32,583 bases of DNA from Porticoccaceae bacterium (GTDB lineage Bacteria > Pseudomonadota > Gammaproteobacteria > Pseudomonadales > Porticoccaceae), in assembly GCA_018663035.1 (NCBI GenBank), contig JABJEX010000054.1, positions 1-32,583 of the forward strand. The letters run 5' to 3'. Shown here piece after piece: positions 1-11,692 of this stretch. How positions within the stretch are numbered: position 1 is the first letter of the stretch; each line of letters begins with the position of its first letter. Under the pieces are notes generated by a model. That model saw only the letters and a list, made by a program, of their open reading frames with translations, was not told the origin of the DNA and did not search any database. Made by a program: the position numbers and the translations under genes.

Positions 1-130
1 CTGGCGCCTGCATGGCCGCTTCTATCCGCTTGAATGCCTTTTAAAACCTCTATTGGGATGGTTTGCGTACATCTGGTGTTCTGAGGTAACCAGCGAGTCA
101 TTTTTTCCTTGACTCAGCGGTCGATGTGAA

Positions 131-159
131 TTGAATTTGAGGATTGATGACACTATACT
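131..159 (+). promoter_or_regulatory. Predicted sigma70 promoter of the sdh-suc operon
   Basis: A TTGAAT (131-136) and a TATACT (154-159) are separated by exactly 17 bp, a good match to the -35/-10 consensus. It lies about 120 bp upstream of the sdhC start, leaving a long 5' leader. No other pair in the first 279 bases looks as good. The rest of the leader holds a short GAGTCA/TGACTC hairpin (95-100/110-115) and nothing else recognisable. Prediction by eye only. Confidence 0.5.
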
Positions 160-279
160 GCTGCGCCATCAAATAGCCGGTCTGAGCTGTTTCGAACCTA
201 GCTTGTACTGTTTTTGTGTTGACGTTATTTAAATCCATTTCCGTTGCTGCGGATCTTCTTTAATAAGGTATTTCCTGTC

Positions 280-657
280 GTGGATAACAAAAGACCAGTA
301 AATCTCGATATTGGGACTATTAAGCTTCCAATAACTTCCTATGTATCTATCTTGCACCGTGTATCCGGTGTGGTTATGTTTTTCGCTGTCGCAGTACTGC
401 TGTGGATGCTGGAGAGCAGCTTGGCATCAGAGCAGAGCTTTAACGAACTGGGGGCGCTGTTTGCTAACCCAGTCTGTCAGTTCGTGATCTGGGCAACTCT
501 CGCTGCATTGGCCTATCACCTAATAGCAGGTATTCGACACCTAATCATGGATATGGGTTTTGGTGAAGACTCATTCGCTGCTGGCCGCAACAGCGCCTGG
601 GCGGCATTAATTTTGGCGGCGTTGCTTATTAGCCTTATTACTTGGTGGATTCTCTAA
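280..657 (+). CDS. sdhC: Succinate dehydrogenase cytochrome b556 subunit SdhC
   Basis: Membrane anchor of complex II, which binds haem b and ubiquinone in the inner membrane and passes electrons from succinate to the quinone pool. The 125-aa protein starts KRPVNLD and has the family signature SILHRVSG. Ser23 and Arg27 match the quinone-site Ser27/Arg31 of E. coli SdhC, and His80 in AYHLIAGIRH matches haem ligand His84. Three hydrophobic helices are visible. I chose the GTG at 280 because the protein then begins like its homologues and AAGGT lies 10 nt upstream; the same frame stays open to a TTG at 244, which would add 12 atypical residues. The stop overlaps the sdhD start (TAATG), so the two are translationally coupled. 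First gene of the operon. Confidence 0.96.
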   Translation: MDNKRPVNLDIGTIKLPITSYVSILHRVSGVVMFFAVAVLLWMLESSLASEQSFNELGALFANPVCQFVIWATLAALAYHLIAGIRHLIMDMGFGEDSFAAGRNSAWAALILAALLISLITWWIL

Positions 658-1025
658 TGGTTACTTCTGTTACTAGCTTTGGCCGCAGTGGCCTCTCAGA
701 TTGGATGATCCAGCGTATTAGCGCTTGGATCATGACCGCCTATGTGGCGTTTATGGTTTGTTATTTTGTGGGCAACCCAGAGCTAACCTATGCACAGTGG
801 GCAGAGTTAAACAGTTCGCTAGCAATGCGTATGTTTAGCTTGGTTACTATTCTCAGTATTGCCGCCCATGCCTGGATCGGTATGTGGTGTGTTTTAACTG
901 ACTATGTGACCCTAAGATTGGTTGGGCCAAAGGCAACTGCGATCCGTATCTTTTTTCAACTAGGCATGATTGCAATTACTTTGCTCTACGTGGTCTGGGC
1001 TATCGATATTCTCTGGGGAATTTAA
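657..1025 (+). CDS. sdhD: Succinate dehydrogenase hydrophobic anchor SdhD
   Basis: Second membrane anchor of complex II, pairing with SdhC to form the haem b and ubiquinone sites. The 122-aa protein has three membrane helices. Asp82-Tyr83 fall at exactly the residue numbers of the quinone-site pair in E. coli SdhD, and His71 sits in the AAHAWIG segment at the haem. The ATG at 657 overlaps the sdhC stop codon; an in-frame TTG at 642 is inside sdhC and unlikely. sdhA follows after 4 bp, with a GGGGA just inside the sdhD end as its probable ribosome binding site. Confidence 0.95.
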   Translation: MVTSVTSFGRSGLSDWMIQRISAWIMTAYVAFMVCYFVGNPELTYAQWAELNSSLAMRMFSLVTILSIAAHAWIGMWCVLTDYVTLRLVGPKATAIRIFFQLGMIAITLLYVVWAIDILWGI

Positions 1026-1029
1026 CTAA

Positions 1030-2802
1030 ATGGCTAACATTAGAACGATGAGTTTTGATGCCGTAATCGTCGGTGGTGGCGGTTCTGGCATGCGCGCTGC
1101 ACTTCAGCTGGCGCAATCCGGTTACAAAACAGCAGTAATTACTAAAGTTTTTCCCACGCGTTCGCACACTGTATCTGCTCAGGGCGGAATTACCTGTGCG
1201 ATTGCCAGTGATGATCCCAATGATCAGTGGCAGTGGCATATGTATGACACGATTAAAGGCTCTGACTATATTGGCGATCAGGAAGCCATTGAGTATATGT
1301 GCCAAACTGGCCCAGAGGCCATCTTTGAGCTTGAGCATATGGGCTTGCCGTTCTCCCGCACAGAAGAGGGCCGTATTTATCAGCGCCCATTCGGTGGCCA
1401 GTCTAAAGACTTCGGTAATGGCGGTCAGGCAGCGCGCACCTGTGCAGCGGCAGATAGAACCGGCCATGCACTGTTGCACACCCTGTATCAGGGTAATCTG
1501 AAAAACGAAACCACATTCCTCAATGAATGGTATGCGGTTGATATTGTGAAGAACGAAGACAACGCGGTTGTTGGTGTTGTGGCAATCAATATCGAGTCCG
1601 GTGAAACGGTCTATGTAAAGTCTAAAGCTACTGTATTCGCCACGGGTGGAGCAGGGCGAATCTATGCCTCTACTACTAACGCACATATCTGTACCGGCGA
1701 CGGCGTAGGCATGGCTCTGCGCGCGGGCTTCCCGGTGCAGGATATCGAGATGTGGCAGTTCCACCCAACCGGTATTCACGGTGCAGGTACTCTGGTAACA
1801 GAGGGTTGCCGTGGTGAGGGTGGCTATCTAATCAACAAAGACGGCGAGCGCTTTATGGAGCGTTATGCGCCCAATGCCAAAGACCTTGCTGGACGCGATG
1901 TGGTTGCCCGCTCTATGGTGCTGGAAATCCTTGAAGGTCGTGGCTGTGGTGAAAATGGTGACCATGTGTACCTCAAGCTCGACCACCTTGGCGAAGAGAC
2001 TTTGAACGCCAAACTGCCAGGTATTTTAGAGCTGTCGCGCACCTTTGCTCATGCCGATCCGGTCAAAGAGCCAATCCCAGTGGTGCCTACCTGTCACTAT
2101 ATGATGGGTGGTATTCCCACCAATGTTGATGGCCAGGCACTGACTATCGACAAAGACGGCAATGATCAGGTTATTCAGGGCTTTTACGCCTGCGGTGAAG
2201 CGGCCTGTGTATCTGTGCACGGCGCCAACCGCCTAGGCGGTAACTCGCTGCTGGATCTGGTGGTCTTTGGTCGCGCTTCCGGTATGTTTATCGAGAAGCA
2301 GCTGCGAGAAGGTATCAACCTTAAAGATGCCAGAGAGAGCGATATTGAAGCTGCTATGGTGAGTCTCAACCGCATTAACAACTCAGCAGGTGGCGAGAAA
2401 GCCTCTGTGCTGCGTGCCGAACTGCAAACCATTATGCAGAACTACTTCGGTGTATTCCGTCGCGGTGACTTTATGAAAGAGGGCATTGAGAAGCTCAACG
2501 CTCTGCGTCCGCGGATTGAGAATGTGGCCTTGGAAGACAAGAGCAACGCCTTTAACACTGCGCGTATCGAAGCGCTGGAGTTACAGAACCTGTTTGCTAC
2601 CGCAGAGGCTACAGCTATTGCCGCTGAGGGTCGCACAGAGAGTCGCGGTGCACACGCTCGCGAAGATTTCCAAGAGCGCGACGATGAAAACTGGCTCTGT
2701 CACTCGGTGTATTTCCCCGAGACAAAGACGCTGGGCAAGCGCGGGGTTAATTTTAACCTCAAGACGCGTGAAGCATTTGAACCTAAAGTACGAACCTATT
2801 AA
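1030..2802 (+). CDS. sdhA: Succinate dehydrogenase flavoprotein subunit SdhA
   Basis: Catalytic subunit of complex II on the cytoplasmic face. It oxidises succinate to fumarate with covalently bound FAD. The 590-aa length is normal. An N-terminal dinucleotide-binding motif GGGGSG lies at residues 15-20. The covalent-FAD histidine is His46 in the [10 protein letters not shown] segment, matching E. coli His45. The substrate-site HPTGIHGAG and the TEGCRGEGG stretch follow in mid-protein, then the [13 protein letters not shown] flavin motif and the C-terminal helical domain. No interruption or missing active-site element was seen. It is third in the operon, between sdhD and sdhB. Confidence 0.98.
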   Translation: MANIRTMSFDAVIVGGGGSGMRAALQLAQSGYKTAVITKVFPTRSHTVSAQGGITCAIASDDPNDQWQWHMYDTIKGSDYIGDQEAIEYMCQTGPEAIFELEHMGLPFSRTEEGRIYQRPFGGQSKDFGNGGQAARTCAAADRTGHALLHTLYQGNLKNETTFLNEWYAVDIVKNEDNAVVGVVAINIESGETVYVKSKATVFATGGAGRIYASTTNAHICTGDGVGMALRAGFPVQDIEMWQFHPTGIHGAGTLVTEGCRGEGGYLINKDGERFMERYAPNAKDLAGRDVVARSMVLEILEGRGCGENGDHVYLKLDHLGEETLNAKLPGILELSRTFAHADPVKEPIPVVPTCHYMMGGIPTNVDGQALTIDKDGNDQVIQGFYACGEAACVSVHGANRLGGNSLLDLVVFGRASGMFIEKQLREGINLKDARESDIEAAMVSLNRINNSAGGEKASVLRAELQTIMQNYFGVFRRGDFMKEGIEKLNALRPRIENVALEDKSNAFNTARIEALELQNLFATAEATAIAAEGRTESRGAHAREDFQERDDENWLCHSVYFPETKTLGKRGVNFNLKTREAFEPKVRTY

Positions 2803-2817
2803 TTGGGCTGATTGAAC

Positions 2818-3522
2818 ATGTTGAATGTAAGTATTTATCGCTATAACCCAGAAGTGGATTCTGAGCCTTATATGCAAGACTTTAAGGTCGACACCCAGGG
2901 CAAGGATGTGATGGTTCTGGATGTGCTGGAAAAGCTAAAGGCCGAAGACCCCACGTTGACGTTTCGTCGCTCCTGCCGAGAGGGTGTCTGTGGCTCGGAT
3001 GGTGTCAATATCTCGGGTAAAAATGGTCTGGCCTGCATTACGCCCCTCTCAGAGGCGGTAAAAGGTAACAAGCTTGTGATTCGTCCTCTGCCTGGCCTAC
3101 CGGTGATTCGTGATCTGGTCATTGATATGAGTCAGTTCTATGCTCAGTACGAGAAAATTCAACCGTACATGATCAATAACACACCAGCACCGGCTATTGA
3201 GCGTCTGCAGTCTCCTGAAGAGCGTGCCAAACTTGATGGTCTGTACGAATGTATTCTGTGCGCATGCTGTTCGACGGCCTGCCCGTCGTTCTGGTGGAAT
3301 CCCGATAAGTTTATTGGTCCATCTGGTCTGCTGCAGGCATACAGATTTCTCGCGGATAGCCGTGATACAGCGACTGAAGAGCGTCTGGCAAATCTCGATG
3401 ATCCGTTCAGTGTATTCCGCTGCCACGGCATCATGAACTGCGTACAGGTTTGTCCTAAAGGGTTAAATCCTACCAAGGCGATTGGTCATATTCGCAGTAT
3501 GCTTATCAGAAGCGCCACCTAA
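2818..3522 (+). CDS. sdhB: Succinate dehydrogenase iron-sulfur subunit SdhB
   Basis: Carries electrons from the SdhA flavin to the membrane quinone site through [2Fe-2S], [4Fe-4S] and [3Fe-4S] clusters. The 234-aa protein has the [2Fe-2S] ligands Cys53, Cys58, Asp61 and Cys73 in CREGVCGSDG...LAC, with Asp at the third position as in E. coli. The ferredoxin half has CILCACCSTACP, and the last cluster motif is CHGIMNCVQVCPKG. I chose the ATG at 2818; an in-frame TTG two codons earlier would only add two residues. It closes the sdhCDAB part of the operon and is followed by a structured 136-bp gap before sucA. Confidence 0.97.
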   Translation: MLNVSIYRYNPEVDSEPYMQDFKVDTQGKDVMVLDVLEKLKAEDPTLTFRRSCREGVCGSDGVNISGKNGLACITPLSEAVKGNKLVIRPLPGLPVIRDLVIDMSQFYAQYEKIQPYMINNTPAPAIERLQSPEERAKLDGLYECILCACCSTACPSFWWNPDKFIGPSGLLQAYRFLADSRDTATEERLANLDDPFSVFRCHGIMNCVQVCPKGLNPTKAIGHIRSMLIRSAT

Positions 3523-3532
3523 ATAGGTGATC

Positions 3533-3585
3533 AGCCTTAATTGCAAGGCTAAATCCTCCAAACGGCCAGTTTTTACTGGCCGTTT
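3533..3585 (+). other. Tandem hairpins between sdhB and sucA
   Basis: Two inverted repeats follow the sdhB stop. AGCCTT (3533-3538) pairs with AAGGCT (3545-3550), and a perfect 10-bp stem AAACGGCCAG (3560-3569) pairs with CTGGCCGTTT (3576-3585) around a TTTTTA loop. No U-run follows on either strand, so a simple rho-independent terminator is unlikely. I infer a partial terminator or an mRNA processing/stability structure that could set the sdh:suc ratio. Confidence 0.5.
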
Positions 3586-3658
3586 GTGTAAATGGGGTTT
3601 AGAATACTGCGCTTAAAAATTGGCGTAATACGTAGTCTTAACAAGGGGAATACCTGCA

Positions 3659-6493
3659 ATGCCTGAGGGCTTAATGGAGCAATTTTTGCGCTCCTCCCAC
3701 TTCTCCGGTGGAAACGCGGCGTACATTGAAGAACTCTACGAAACTTATTTGCATGAGCCCAATAGCGTGCCAGAGGAGTGGAGCAGCTTTTTTGACTCTC
3801 TCCCCCGCACCAATGGCTCTGTGACCCCTGACATTTCTCACGCCACAATTATTCAGCACTTCGAGCTTCTCGGTCGCCGTCAGGCCAGACCCACACCTGC
3901 GCCAGGCTCCGGTGGCATTCACCTAGAGCACGAGCGCAAACAGGTAAAGGTTGTTCAATTAATTAGCTCCTACCGTTTTCGCGGGCATCAGAAGGCTAAT
4001 CTTGATCCTCTGGGTATTATGCAGCGCGAGGATGTGCCAGATCTGCATTTGCACTTCCATGGGCTGACTCAAGCAGATCTAGATACCACATTCCAAACTG
4101 GCCCTCTGTATATGGGCAAGCCTGAAGCGACTCTGCGCGAGATCGTAGAGGCCCTGGAAGAGACCTACTGCGGCCATTTAGGCCCTGAGTTTATGCATAT
4201 CACCAGCTTTGCTGAAAAGCAGTGGCTGGCCCAGCGCTTTGAATCTGTGCGTTCCAAGCCTACCTACGGTGACGAAGCTCGTATCGACGTGCTTAGCCGC
4301 CTGACAGCGGCAGAGGGTCTAGAAAAGCATCTGGATTCCAAGTATCCGGGGACCAAGCGCTTTGGCCTTGAGGGTGGCGAGAGTCTGATTCCGCTGCTTG
4401 ACTTTCTGGTTCGGCGCTCTGGAGAATACGGCTGTAAAGAGATTGTGATGGCCATGGCACACCGTGGTCGCCTCAACGTGCTAGTGAATATCCTGGGCAA
4501 AAATCCTTCCGAGCTATTTGAAGAGTTCGAAGGCAAGCGACTGGTCAATACCAGTGGTGATGTGAAATATCATCAGGGCTTTTCATCAAATGTGATGACT
4601 CCCGGTGGTGAAGTCCATATGGCGCTGGGCTTTAACCCCTCACACCTAGAGATTTCATGCCCAGTGGTTATTGGCTCCGGCCGTGCTCGTCAGGATCGTC
4701 GTGAAGATCCCACAGGTCAAAAGGTTGTTCCTATCCTGATGCATGGTGATGCGGCATTTGCGGGGCAGGGTGTGGTTATGGAAACCTTCCAGCTGTCGCA
4801 AACTCGCGCATACAAGACTGGCGGTACTATCCATATTGTGATTAACAATCAGGTTGGCTTTACGACCAGCCGTCAGGACGATGCACGGTCTACAGAATAC
4901 TGCACCGATATTGCCAAAATGGTCGGCGCACCGATACTGCACGTCAATGGTGACAACCCAGACGCAGTGATGTTCGCGGCTATGTTAGCCATGGACTACC
5001 GCTATGAGTTTGGTAAAGATGTGGTTATAGACCTAGTCTGTTACCGCCGCCGCGGCCATAACGAGACCGATGAGCCATCCTCAACTCAGCCGTTGATGTA
5101 TGACGTGATCCGCAAGCATTCAACCACCAGAACCCTCTACGCTCAAAAGTTGGTTGCCGAGGGTGTGCTGGAGCAAGATAAGGCCAATGAAATGGCCAAT
5201 GATTACAGAGCCAGCCTAGATAAGGGCGACTTTGTGGTTCATAACCTGGTGCGTGAGCCTGACACGGGCCTATTTGTAAACTGGGAGCCCTACCTAGATC
5301 ATGACTGGCGCACGCCGGCCAATACAGGTATTGATCTCAAGGCTCTGCAGGACGTCGCAGCGCGCATCACCTCGATTCCAGACGGCATTCAGGTGCAGCG
5401 TCAGGTTGCTAAGATTTATGATGACCGCCGCAAGATGGCTGGTGGCGCACTGCCACTCAACTGGGGAATGGCTGAACTGCTAGCCTATGGCACGTTGCTG
5501 CACGAGGGCTACCCAATTCGTATTACTGGCCAGGACGTGCGCCGCGGGACGTTCTCCCACCGCCACGCAGTGGTACTCAACCAGAAAGACGGCGAAGCCT
5601 ATCTGCCTATGGCCAATTTGGCTGACGATCAGCCGCGATTTGATATCTATGATTCGGTGCTTTCAGAAGAGGCTGTACTGGCCTTTGAATATGGCTATGC
5701 CACCACAGCGCCGAAAGGACTGATTATCTGGGAAGCTCAGTTTGGTGACTTTGCCAATGGCGCTCAGGTGGTGATCGACCAATTTATCGCCAGTGGTGAG
5801 CATAAGTGGGGCCGTTTATCAGGCCTGACCATGATGCTTCCCCATGGGTTTGAAGGTCAGGGCCCAGAGCATTCATCGGCTCGTTTAGAGCGATTCTTGC
5901 AACTGTGCGCTGAGCACAATATGCAGGTGGTTATTCCTACAAGCCCTGCGCAGATCTTCCATCTGTTGCGTCGGCAGGCGATTCGTCCCATGCGTCGTCC
6001 GCTGGTGATTATGAGCCCAAAATGGATTCTGCGTCACAAGCTGGCGACCTCTTCGTTGGAAGAGCTGGCCAATGGCGAGTTCCAGAATGTGTTGGATGAC
6101 GATGTAGATGTCGCTAAAGCTCGTCGTGTGGTGCTCTGTTCTGGCAAGGTCTATTACCATTTGCTGGAAGAGCGTCAGGAGCGGGGCATTGAGGATATAG
6201 CGCTGATCCGCTTGGAACAGCTCTACCCATTCCCCGATGCTGAGCTGGAAGAGATTCTGCGTCCTTACAGTAATATCGAAGATATTATCTGGTGTCAGGA
6301 AGAACCTATGAATCAGGGCGCTTGGTATAGCAGTCAGCACCATATGCGGCACATTATTCAACGCTTAAAACCAGAATTACACCTCAGCTATGTGGGCCGC
6401 GAAAGTTCAGCGGCACCTGCAAGCGGATATATGTCTGTTCATTTAGAAGAGCAGAAGCAATTTATTAATCAAGCATTAACCCTAGACTCTTAA
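3659..6493 (+). CDS. sucA: 2-oxoglutarate dehydrogenase E1 component SucA
   Basis: Thiamine diphosphate-dependent E1 of the 2-oxoglutarate dehydrogenase complex. It decarboxylates 2-oxoglutarate and succinylates the lipoyl group of SucB. The 944-aa length is typical. The N-terminal segment has the family pattern of [20 protein letters not shown] and [24 protein letters not shown] and the GDAAFAGQG cofactor motif (around residue 363) followed by NNQVGFTTS mark the ThDP site, and the C-terminal transketolase-like domain includes [11 protein letters not shown] strong AAGGGG lies 10 nt before the ATG. The hairpin-bearing gap upstream shows no convincing separate promoter, so it is probably read from the sdh promoter. 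sucB follows after 19 bp. Confidence 0.98.
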   Translation: MPEGLMEQFLRSSHFSGGNAAYIEELYETYLHEPNSVPEEWSSFFDSLPRTNGSVTPDISHATIIQHFELLGRRQARPTPAPGSGGIHLEHERKQVKVVQLISSYRFRGHQKANLDPLGIMQREDVPDLHLHFHGLTQADLDTTFQTGPLYMGKPEATLREIVEALEETYCGHLGPEFMHITSFAEKQWLAQRFESVRSKPTYGDEARIDVLSRLTAAEGLEKHLDSKYPGTKRFGLEGGESLIPLLDFLVRRSGEYGCKEIVMAMAHRGRLNVLVNILGKNPSELFEEFEGKRLVNTSGDVKYHQGFSSNVMTPGGEVHMALGFNPSHLEISCPVVIGSGRARQDRREDPTGQKVVPILMHGDAAFAGQGVVMETFQLSQTRAYKTGGTIHIVINNQVGFTTSRQDDARSTEYCTDIAKMVGAPILHVNGDNPDAVMFAAMLAMDYRYEFGKDVVIDLVCYRRRGHNETDEPSSTQPLMYDVIRKHSTTRTLYAQKLVAEGVLEQDKANEMANDYRASLDKGDFVVHNLVREPDTGLFVNWEPYLDHDWRTPANTGIDLKALQDVAARITSIPDGIQVQRQVAKIYDDRRKMAGGALPLNWGMAELLAYGTLLHEGYPIRITGQDVRRGTFSHRHAVVLNQKDGEAYLPMANLADDQPRFDIYDSVLSEEAVLAFEYGYATTAPKGLIIWEAQFGDFANGAQVVIDQFIASGEHKWGRLSGLTMMLPHGFEGQGPEHSSARLERFLQLCAEHNMQVVIPTSPAQIFHLLRRQAIRPMRRPLVIMSPKWILRHKLATSSLEELANGEFQNVLDDDVDVAKARRVVLCSGKVYYHLLEERQERGIEDIALIRLEQLYPFPDAELEEILRPYSNIEDIIWCQEEPMNQGAWYSSQHHMRHIIQRLKPELHLSYVGRESSAAPASGYMSVHLEEQKQFINQALTLDS

Positions 6494-6512
6494 AAAAACC
6501 AGGAATAGATTA

Positions 6513-7706
6513 ATGGCCACTGAAATTAAGGCACCTACCTACCCAGAATCTGTACAAGAGGGCACGCTGGCGACTTGGCACAAGAATGTTGGCGACAGCG
6601 TCAACCGCGATGACCTAATTGTCGATATTGAAACCGACAAAGTGGTTCTTGAAGTGGTGGCTCCAGCGACAGGAATTCTGTCCGAAGTGCTAAAAGCTGA
6701 GGGCGATATTATTCTTAGCAATGAAGTGATCGCGCGCATCGAAGAGGGCGAGGCGGCCAGTCCCGCAGCGACCTCCGCAGCCAAGAAGCAAGAGGCAGAT
6801 GTGCAGGTTGCAGATACCTTAGTTAACCCCGCTGCCAAAAAGCTAGCCGATGAGCGCAACATTGATTTGTCTCAGGTCGCAGGAACCGGCAAAGGTGGCA
6901 GAATCACTAAAGAAGATGTGGTTAATTTCACGCCAGCACCTGCAGCTACCAGTGCGGCTCCTGCAGCGGCAAGCCTAGCAGAAGAGGCTATGCCAGCAGG
7001 CGAGCGCGTTGAGCGTCGTGTGGCCATGACAAGAATGCGCTCACGCATTGCTGAGCGCCTGTTAGATGTGACTCAGACCACTGCCTCTCTTACAACCTTT
7101 AACGAAGTGGATATGTCGGCTCTGATGGGATTGCGCAAGCAGTATCAGGACGAATTTACCAAGACCCATAATGGCACTCGTTTGGGCTTTATGGGCTTCT
7201 TTGTAAAAGCGGCAGTAGAGGCTCTTAAACGATTCCCGCTGGTGAATGCCTCGATTGATGGCACTGATATTGTCTACCATGGTTTCCAAGATATTGGTGT
7301 TGCAGTGTCTACCGAGCGCGGCCTGGTTGTGCCAGTGTTGCGCAATGCGGAGAACATGAGCATTGCCACTGTTGAAAACAGCATTGTCGACTATGCCGGT
7401 AAGGCCCGAGATGGCAAGTTAAGTATTGAAGAAATGACTGGTGGTACCTTTACTATCACCAATGGCGGCGTCTACGGCTCACTGCTGTCTACGCCGATTA
7501 TCAACCCACCTCAGACCGCTATTCTGGGCATGCATACCATCCAGCAGCGTCCGGTAGCCGTCAATGGCCAGGTTGAGATTCGTCCAATGATGTATCTGGC
7601 GCTGTCCTATGACCACCGCCTGATTGACGGCAAGGAAGCAGTACAATTCTTGGTTGCGATTAAACAATTAATCGAAGATCCAGCTAAGATTCTACTTGAA
7701 ATTTAA
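6513..7706 (+). CDS. sucB: Dihydrolipoyl succinyltransferase E2 SucB
   Basis: Core of the 2-oxoglutarate dehydrogenase complex. It moves the succinyl group from lipoyl-lysine to CoA. The 397-aa protein has a single N-terminal lipoyl domain with Lys43 in ETDKVVLEV, an Ala/Pro-rich linker, a peripheral subunit-binding domain (about 105-140, containing [14 protein letters not shown]), a second Ala/Pro linker and a C-terminal catalytic domain. The active-site YDHRLIDG puts His368 and Asp372 in the expected places. An AGGAA ribosome binding site precedes the ATG. lpd follows after 30 bp, so E1, E2 and E3 are encoded in order. Confidence 0.97.
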   Translation: MATEIKAPTYPESVQEGTLATWHKNVGDSVNRDDLIVDIETDKVVLEVVAPATGILSEVLKAEGDIILSNEVIARIEEGEAASPAATSAAKKQEADVQVADTLVNPAAKKLADERNIDLSQVAGTGKGGRITKEDVVNFTPAPAATSAAPAAASLAEEAMPAGERVERRVAMTRMRSRIAERLLDVTQTTASLTTFNEVDMSALMGLRKQYQDEFTKTHNGTRLGFMGFFVKAAVEALKRFPLVNASIDGTDIVYHGFQDIGVAVSTERGLVVPVLRNAENMSIATVENSIVDYAGKARDGKLSIEEMTGGTFTITNGGVYGSLLSTPIINPPQTAILGMHTIQQRPVAVNGQVEIRPMMYLALSYDHRLIDGKEAVQFLVAIKQLIEDPAKILLEI

Positions 7707-7736
7707 CACGTAAGTTACTGAAAAATAGGTATTTAG

Positions 7737-9176
<1,440 letters not shown>

Positions 9177-9200
9177 GTCCAGTTAACAATACCTTATAAC

Positions 9201-9220
9201 CCCCGGGCCCAAGCTCGGGG
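9201..9220 (+). other. GC-rich hairpin between lpd and sucC
   Basis: CCCCGGGC (9201-9208) pairs with GCTCGGGG (9213-9220) through eight base pairs, one of them G-U, closed by a CCAA tetraloop. It stands 36 bp before the sucC start and has no U-tract. I infer an mRNA stability or processing element inside the operon, not a terminator. Confidence 0.45.
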
Positions 9221-9256
9221 AAACATCCATCCGAAACATTTAACGGGAAGAGAAGT

Positions 9257-10423
9257 ATGAACCTGCACGAATATCAGGGTAAGCAGCTGTTTGCTGAGTA
9301 CGGTCTGCCAGTGTCTAAAGGGATTGCTGCAGAAACCGCGCAAGATGCCGTGGCGGCTGCTGATACTATCGGCGGCGACAAGTGGGTTGTAAAGGCCCAG
9401 GTCCACGCTGGTGGCCGAGGAAAAGCTGGCGGCGTAAAGCTGGTTAGCTCCAAAGCCGAAATCGAAGAGTTTGCCAACAACTGGTTAGGTAAGAACCTGG
9501 TGACCTACCAGACAGATGCCAATGGCCAGCCGGTTAGCCGTATTCTGGTTGAGACCTGCACCGATATTGACCAAGAGCTGTATTTGGGCGCTGTGGTCGA
9601 TCGCGCGACTCGTCGTATTATCTTTATGGCCTCCACCGAAGGCGGTGTTGAGATCGAGAAGGTTGCAGAAGAGACTCCCGAAAAAATTCTAAAAGCCATT
9701 ATCGACCCTCTGACTGGCGCACAGCCTTACCAGGGCCGTGATCTGGCCTTTAAACTGGGCCTTAAAGGGGTTCAGATTAAGCAGTTTGTGCAGATCTTTA
9801 TGGGTCTGGCCAAGATGTTTAAAGAGAAAGACTTGGAACTGTTGGAGATTAACCCACTGGTTATCACCGACGAAGGCAATCTGCACTGCCTGGATGCCAA
9901 GGTAATTATCGATGGGAACGCGCTGTACCGTCAGCCCGCTATCAAAGCTATGCACGATCCCTCCCAGGAAGATGCTCGCGAAGCTCATGCGGCCTCATTT
10001 GAACTGAACTATGTGGCCCTCGATGGCAATATTGGTTGTATGGTCAACGGCGCTGGCCTGGCTATGGGTACTATGGATATTGTGCACCTGCACGGAGGTT
10101 CTCCCGCTAACTTCCTCGATGTAGGCGGTGGTGCAACCAAAGAGCGTGTTGTTGAAGCCTTTAAAATTATTCTCTCTGACACCAATGTTAAAGCGGTACT
10201 TATCAATATCTTTGGCGGTATTGTGCGCTGTGACCTGATCGCCGATGGTGTGATTGGTGCAGTTGAGGAAGTGGGCGTGAAGATTCCAGTGGTTGTTCGC
10301 CTTGAGGGTAACAATGCTGAACTGGGTACTAAAAAGCTGGCCGAATCTGGTCTGGCTATTATTGCAGCAACCAGCTTGACGGATGCCGCGCAACAAGCTG
10401 TTAAAGCCGCAGGAGGTAACTAA
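9257..10423 (+). CDS. sucC: Succinyl-CoA synthetase beta subunit (ADP-forming)
   Basis: Beta subunit of the enzyme that converts succinyl-CoA to succinate with substrate-level synthesis of ATP or GTP. The 388-aa length is standard. It opens with the family start [16 protein letters not shown] and has the ATP-grasp glycine-rich segment [22 protein letters not shown] and the C-terminal flavodoxin-like half with [19 protein letters not shown] and [10 protein letters not shown] carry the phosphate and CoA interface. GGGAAGAG provides the ribosome binding site. The gene ends in an AGGAGG that serves sucD, one base away, so the two subunits are made together. Confidence 0.98.
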   Translation: MNLHEYQGKQLFAEYGLPVSKGIAAETAQDAVAAADTIGGDKWVVKAQVHAGGRGKAGGVKLVSSKAEIEEFANNWLGKNLVTYQTDANGQPVSRILVETCTDIDQELYLGAVVDRATRRIIFMASTEGGVEIEKVAEETPEKILKAIIDPLTGAQPYQGRDLAFKLGLKGVQIKQFVQIFMGLAKMFKEKDLELLEINPLVITDEGNLHCLDAKVIIDGNALYRQPAIKAMHDPSQEDAREAHAASFELNYVALDGNIGCMVNGAGLAMGTMDIVHLHGGSPANFLDVGGGATKERVVEAFKIILSDTNVKAVLINIFGGIVRCDLIADGVIGAVEEVGVKIPVVVRLEGNNAELGTKKLAESGLAIIAATSLTDAAQQAVKAAGGN

Positions 10424-10424
10424 T

Positions 10425-11297
10425 ATGTCTATCTTAATCAATGCTGACACTAAGGTTATCTGTCAGGGCTTTACTGGCGGGCAGGGTACTTTTCACTCTG
10501 AGCAGGCGCTGGCTTATGGCACTAAGATGGTTGGTGGTGTAACCCCAGGTAAGGGCGGCACTGAGCATTTGGGTCTGCCGGTATTTAATACTGTTGCAGA
10601 GGCTGTGGAAGCCACAGGCGCAGAAGCCTCGGTTATCTATGTTCCTGCACCATTTTGTAAAGATTCTATTCTTGAAGCTGCTAACGCTGGCTTAAAGCTG
10701 GTTGTCTGTATTACTGAAGGCATTCCTACACAGGATATGCTGGATTGTAAGGTTGTTTGCGACACCTTGGGTGTCCGTCTGATTGGACCCAACTGCCCAG
10801 GCGTTATCACCCCAGGCGAATGTAAGATCGGCATTATGCCAGGTCATATTCACCTGCCCGGTAAGGTCGGCATCGTTTCCCGTTCAGGTACTCTGACTTA
10901 CGAAGCGGTTAAGCAGACTACTGACTATGGTTTTGGCCAGTCTACTTGCGTAGGTATTGGTGGCGACCCGATTCCTGGTTCTAGCTTTATCGATATTCTT
11001 GAGCTGTTTGAGAAAGACCCAGCTACCGAGGCCATTGTTATGATCGGTGAGATTGGGGGTACGGCGGAAGAAGAAGCAGCGGCTTATATTAAAGCCAATG
11101 TCACCAAGCCTGTTGTGTCTTATATTGCTGGTGTTACTGCACCTGCTGGTAAGCGTATGGGCCATGCTGGTGCGATTGTTTCTGGCGGTAAAGGTACTGC
11201 AGATGAGAAGTTTGCGGCGCTGGAAGATGCTGGTGTTAAGACGGTTCGTAGCCTGGCTGATATTGGGGCTGGCTTGAAAGAAATTACTGGTTGGTAA
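10425..11297 (+). CDS. sucD: Succinyl-CoA synthetase alpha subunit
   Basis: Alpha subunit carrying the phosphohistidine intermediate and the CoA-binding Rossmann fold. The 290-aa protein starts [18 protein letters not shown] as in the family. CoA-site residues lie in [10 protein letters not shown], and [20 protein letters not shown] is the central conserved stretch. The active-site histidine is His247 in [12 protein letters not shown]. The start is the ATG at 10425, directly behind a strong AGGAGG; a longer frame upstream is inside sucC. It is the last gene of the operon and is followed by a good terminator. Confidence 0.98.
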   Translation: MSILINADTKVICQGFTGGQGTFHSEQALAYGTKMVGGVTPGKGGTEHLGLPVFNTVAEAVEATGAEASVIYVPAPFCKDSILEAANAGLKLVVCITEGIPTQDMLDCKVVCDTLGVRLIGPNCPGVITPGECKIGIMPGHIHLPGKVGIVSRSGTLTYEAVKQTTDYGFGQSTCVGIGGDPIPGSSFIDILELFEKDPATEAIVMIGEIGGTAEEEAAAYIKANVTKPVVSYIAGVTAPAGKRMGHAGAIVSGGKGTADEKFAALEDAGVKTVRSLADIGAGLKEITGW

Positions 11298-11318
11298 GTT
11301 CTTTAAGGCAATTTAAAG

Positions 11319-11343
11319 AAGCGGCTTTCGGGTCGCTTTTTTT
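11319..11343 (+). terminator. Rho-independent terminator after sucD
   Basis: AAGCGGC (11319-11325) pairs with GTCGCTT (11332-11338) around TTTCGG, and a T-run reaching 11343 follows. The hairpin begins 22 bp after the sucD stop. It has both the stem and the U-tract that the intercistronic hairpins of this operon lack, so it is the likely operon end. Confidence 0.85.
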
Positions 11344-11432
11344 ATGTCTTGGGTTTTGTGCGGCGGTTGTTGTAGCCATGCTTTTATCTTAAGGGTGGGG
11401 GAGTGGTATCTCTTTAGTTGGTGCCGAGCCCC

Positions 11433-11591
11433 AATAGTCCCTGCCAGTGCCCTTGCGATCGGTCCCATGGGTACAGGAATTTTCAGCGTTCAGACAACTC
11501 GCTTCGCTCAGACAAGTCTTCTCTCAATCTGAAAATACCTGCACCCATAAACGGGCCCTGATTGATCGCAAGGGCACTGGCAGGGACTATT
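11433..11591. repeat. 159-bp non-coding inverted-repeat element
   Basis: The outer arms 11433-11460 and 11564-11591 are perfect 28-nt reverse complements. Inside them a second pair, 11467-11486 and 11529-11548, matches at 18 of 20 positions. The pairs are separated by unequal bulges (6 nt on the left, 15 nt on the right, the latter containing GGGCCC). A 42-nt apical part has two copies of CAGACAA (11491-11497, 11509-11515) flanking CTCGCTTCGCT. It fills most of the 349-bp gap between the sucD terminator and the efflux permease. It encodes no recognisable protein and no flanking target-site duplication was seen. It may be a MITE or REP/BIME-type repeat, or a large bidirectional terminator. Confidence 0.8.
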
Positions 11592-11692
11592 TGAATTATC
11601 TACTCTTGTTAATTTTTTTTGTTGGAAGTTTAAAGAGGAGCTTGCTTGGAATCGGGCCGGGTCGTTATGGTCGAGCATTCTGGGGAGATGTT

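Noticed and set aside
2-112. Open frame running from the window edge to a stop at 110-112, possibly the end of an upstream gene
   Set aside because: The 36 residues (LHGRFYPLECLLKPLLGW within them) match no family I recognise, and no start is visible; it may be chance.
98-238. Minus-strand 46-codon frame upstream of sdhC, checked as a divergent gltA start
   Set aside because: It does not resemble citrate synthase, lacks a ribosome binding site and covers the predicted sdh promoter.
1000-1779. Long minus-strand frame opposite sdhA
   Set aside because: It is a shadow of the highly conserved sdhA frame, with no family features of its own.
5885-6361. 158-codon minus-strand frame opposite sucA
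   Set aside because: It lies wholly antisense to conserved SucA coding sequence; its composition reflects the sense frame.
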